From assembly GCA_017562135.1 (NCBI GenBank), contig QEYB01000412.1, positions 372,001 through 436,000 of the forward strand: a stretch of DNA of 64,000 bases, written 5' to 3'. The notes under the pieces are model-generated. The model ran no database searches and was not told the DNA's origin. It saw only the letters and a list, made by a program, of their open reading frames with translations. This stretch comes from Dipylidium caninum (taxonomy: Eukaryota; Platyhelminthes; Cestoda; Cyclophyllidea; Dipylidiidae). Below, one piece after another: positions 61,252 to 64,000 of this stretch. The translations under genes and the position numbers were made by a program. Position 1 is the stretch's first letter. Every line of letters starts with the position of its first letter.

Positions 61252-64000
61252 TAGGCAATGGAAGCGGATAGAAAGTATGTAAACCCACCCCCACTGCCCT
61301 GTCGTCACCTCTCTCAGCCTCGTTGTCTCGAGAGAAGTGCCTTCTGTCCTGCTCCACCTCTCAACGCCGCCTTTGAAGCAGCGTTGGCGCAAGTGGCAAG
61401 TGATGTGGCCCCCTTTGGGGTGGGGATGAGGCTATGAGAGACTGAGAGATTGAGGAAGGGGGAGGCGGAGGCGGAGGAGGAGCACAGACTCGAGTGTCAT
61501 TTGCCCCTTCTTTCCTCTAAGGGGAGGAGTTGGTTGCATTCAAGGCAACAGTGACCGCTTCTTCTCTTCGTCTCCGCGGTGACATGTGTGGAACTCATTG
61601 CGAAAGGCCTCACAACGTGATTATTTCGTGGTGTCGGGAGAGGAAGTAACGTCTCCATGTTGCCGGCCGGTTGTAGGGGTATTTTGGGTGATGAGTATAC
61701 CCTGCGAGCATCGTGGATGGTGGGGAGGGGCTGGGAGAGCGACAGGAAGAAGGAGGACGGAGGACGGAGGACGGAGTACGGGGGAAGGGGGAAGGAGGGA
61801 GGAGGAGGATTGGGAGGAAGCAAAGTGGTGGTGATTGACATCGCGTGACAATTACGTCGGTCCGCTGCTTGTCACTTGGGATAGAAGATGGCTGCCCTCA
61901 AATTAAGCCATACTTCATACCCACCTGAAGAGGAGGGTCGTTGGACTTAGGAATCGTGACGGTCGACCTTTGTGCGGGGTGAATGCGAGGCCCCCTATTG
62001 TTGGTGCCTGGTCTCTCGGTCGCATCTGCCAATCTTCCCGTCCCAGCGGATGAATTGCGGCGATTCCAGTAGATTTCACCCTATTGTGAACTTCAAGTTT
62101 TCTGCCAACTCCGCCCGCCGGACCGCTAGCGTCTTCACTCCCATCACGCCGTGAAAAGCCCTCATTTCAAGTCGCGCTCTCAGAATTCAATGGAGGGAGC
62201 CTTCGCTAGTAGTCGCTGGGACCGCTTTGTGTTCCCGCGTAACTGTCCGCCGCTGGTTGCTCGAGCAGTGAAAAAGGCACACCGGCCGTGTGGACATGGC
62301 TTTCGAGGAAAGACAGGGGGATACTCATTCTCCGTCACTCATTGTGACGCCTACCACGTCCTCCTACCTCACATCCGCCCCGACCACAGAATCCTTGACC
62401 TGGCGCATCAATGGACGAAGTTCGCGAAAGCAGCTGTTTCCGAACTCTCAAGTCCTAAGCGCCGTTGCCTGGGCTCCTTTGCGAAAGAGTGAACCCTCGC
62501 TGGGACAACTCAGTGTCAACGCATTTCCTCCTCGTCGTTTCGGCCATCCCGTAGATGCGTCAAGCCGAAGTCAGGTTGGGTGGTCGAGGTACCGAGGCCG
62601 TTTCCCAGCAGGGCAAAATATCCCCACCTTGTTTACAAAGTCGCTGTCAGTGTCAACGCTGTCTTGGCATCACCGTCACCTCACCTTTTGCCTACTTTAC
62701 AGGTCGTGTCCACTTTCTCCACCCTCCGCCCTCGCCCCACCCCCTCAACAGTTCCGCCACTTGCCTCATCATAAGGGACGGTTGGGTATGTATGAAGCCA
62801 CTTTCCAGGGGTCAACACATTCACTGTCACACGTCAGAGTAAACTTCCCTATAGTGACATCTTGGGAGGCGCCATCAAGCCAACCATTAATAGGGCGAAA
62901 ATGTCGCTGAAATATTTGTCTTCTTCGTAGAAGTGCGGGTTGCACAAAGCAGGCGTGAAGAAGCTTGGTGAGGAAATGCCAAGATGTCGAAGAGTTTTGA
63001 GTAATCCACTTTAAGAAACTTTCTCGTCTTAATCAAAAGCTCCTCTTTATTTTTTTGGGTAGGGATGGATTTGGGCTGCCCCTTCTTCCACCACACGGTC
63101 TGTTTTGTGTTCCACGCCTTCCATGTGTCTCAATTTTACGTCCAACCGCTTAATTTGTTATTTTTCTTTGAAATCGTCCTCTCTCTTCGACACCGTCACA
63201 ATTGTTGCCTTCCTCTTCTCCGACTGACTGCTTATGCACTCACAAAGAAGGCGGCAAAAGGGAAGGCAGTTCAAGCAGTTTGTTTCTGGCTCCGCTTTTC
63301 AATTTAGCAAGCCATACGCAATTTCTTCATTTCCTACTTGCAACAAAGGGGTTTTTTGCGAATCATGAAAGGGATGCAAGATGGTTAAGGTAAAAGACGG
63401 GTTCTGACACATGGTCTGAAACCCGGCGAGCTAAGGCAAAGCTAACATCTACCAAATTAAGCCTCCTTTCCTCCGGAAAGATTTTGGAAGGCACGGTGTT
63501 TTCGCAGTTACCCACTCAAATGCTGATTTCGCAAACAGAAAATACTAATTAGACGTCACCGTAGCCGCAAAATTTGCTGTTAGGTAAGATATGGAGGAAA
63601 TGCCTGGCGCTGAAATGATTTCAGTAGGCCTACTTCGCAAATTTCCCATCGACACAATGAGGCAATTGGTCAAAAAACAAAGCAGCCGTAGTTAGTCCGA
63701 AAATCTGCCTTCCCCAAGCCACCTGCATCTCAGTGAACCAGTGCACTTCCCGGCGGCAGGATGGAGGTGGGCTAGGGAGACATGGCACTCGAATGTCCGT
63801 GGTGGTGCCTCGAGAAGACGGACACTTTGTTGGCTACCGCAACATGAAGTATAAATTCCATCTGCTGACATTTAAATAGCCTAGTTAGACCGTTTAGAGT
63901 GTTGGTCGCCTTCCTTAGGGACATTCCACTGAGCCTTTATATCTCCGCTCATCTGTCTGAAGAGCGGCGAATTGGTGAGGCTGTGTTTACCCTTTCTCCC

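Larger units (their letters stand above)
53302..64000. other. Gene-poor right end with simple repeats
   Basis: I see no supportable gene. About 54.6-56.2 kb is AT-richer, with two CCAAT hairpins (55665-55685 and 55900-55923). The rest holds simple repeats, a purine-rich GGT/GAA/GGA tract at about 59.93-60.03 kb and a G12 run near 60.92 kb. Open frames of up to 206 codons around 62.3-62.9 kb overlap in several frames and do not resemble known proteins. Confidence 0.5.

Noticed and set aside
1..64000. tRNA, rRNA, CRISPR array or intact transposon
   Set aside because: I looked for GTTCRANNC-type T-arms, direct-repeat/spacer arrays and reverse transcriptase or transposase motifs and found none I could support.

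Overview
This window is nuclear genomic DNA from a metazoan. Genes are split by spliceosomal introns, intergenic space is long, and simple-sequence arrays are common. Reconstructed introns include many of only 30-48 bp (30, 35, 35, 39, 40, 46 and 48 bp) beside others of about 55-110 bp and several hundred bp. As I recall, intron sizes this small and clustered are typical of parasitic flatworms. A platyhelminth, most likely a tapeworm, is my best inference; I could not test the species.

Layout. About 1-19 kb is GC-rich, gene-poor and full of purine/pyrimidine runs. Its only recognised coding sequence is one minus-strand exon of a CELF/Bruno RNA-binding protein near 11.1-11.4 kb. From about 18.3 to 41 kb the DNA is visibly more AT-rich and holds a compact gene island. 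The island has a PRCC-like gene (+), then four units on the minus strand: a cytosolic DPP8/9-type dipeptidyl peptidase (18 exons, 829 aa), a three-Ig-domain secreted or GPI-anchored surface protein (9 exons, 383 aa), a TPD52-family coiled-coil protein (7 exons, 177 aa), and a pair of exons with a weak TFIIS-N-like motif. A single-exon enkurin gene (+) follows at 41.2-42.2 kb. From 42.6 to 47.7 kb there is a repeat-rich segment bounded by two inverted copies of a ~220 bp repeat, with an unrecognised minus-strand gene inside it. From 47.7 to 64 kb I find no convincing gene, only one candidate exon with a good donor site and many simple repeats.

The gene models were built by hand. I matched conserved residues to family members, then required GT/AG junctions and continuous reading phase from exon to exon. 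For PRCC, DPP8/9, the Ig protein and TPD52 every junction is phase-consistent from ATG to stop. The genes do not form a pathway: they cover RNA processing (CELF, PRCC), peptide processing (DPP8/9), cell-surface recognition (Ig protein), membrane traffic (TPD52) and cilia/flagella (enkurin). The minus-strand series is co-oriented with gaps of roughly 1.2 kb, too wide for a typical tight operon.
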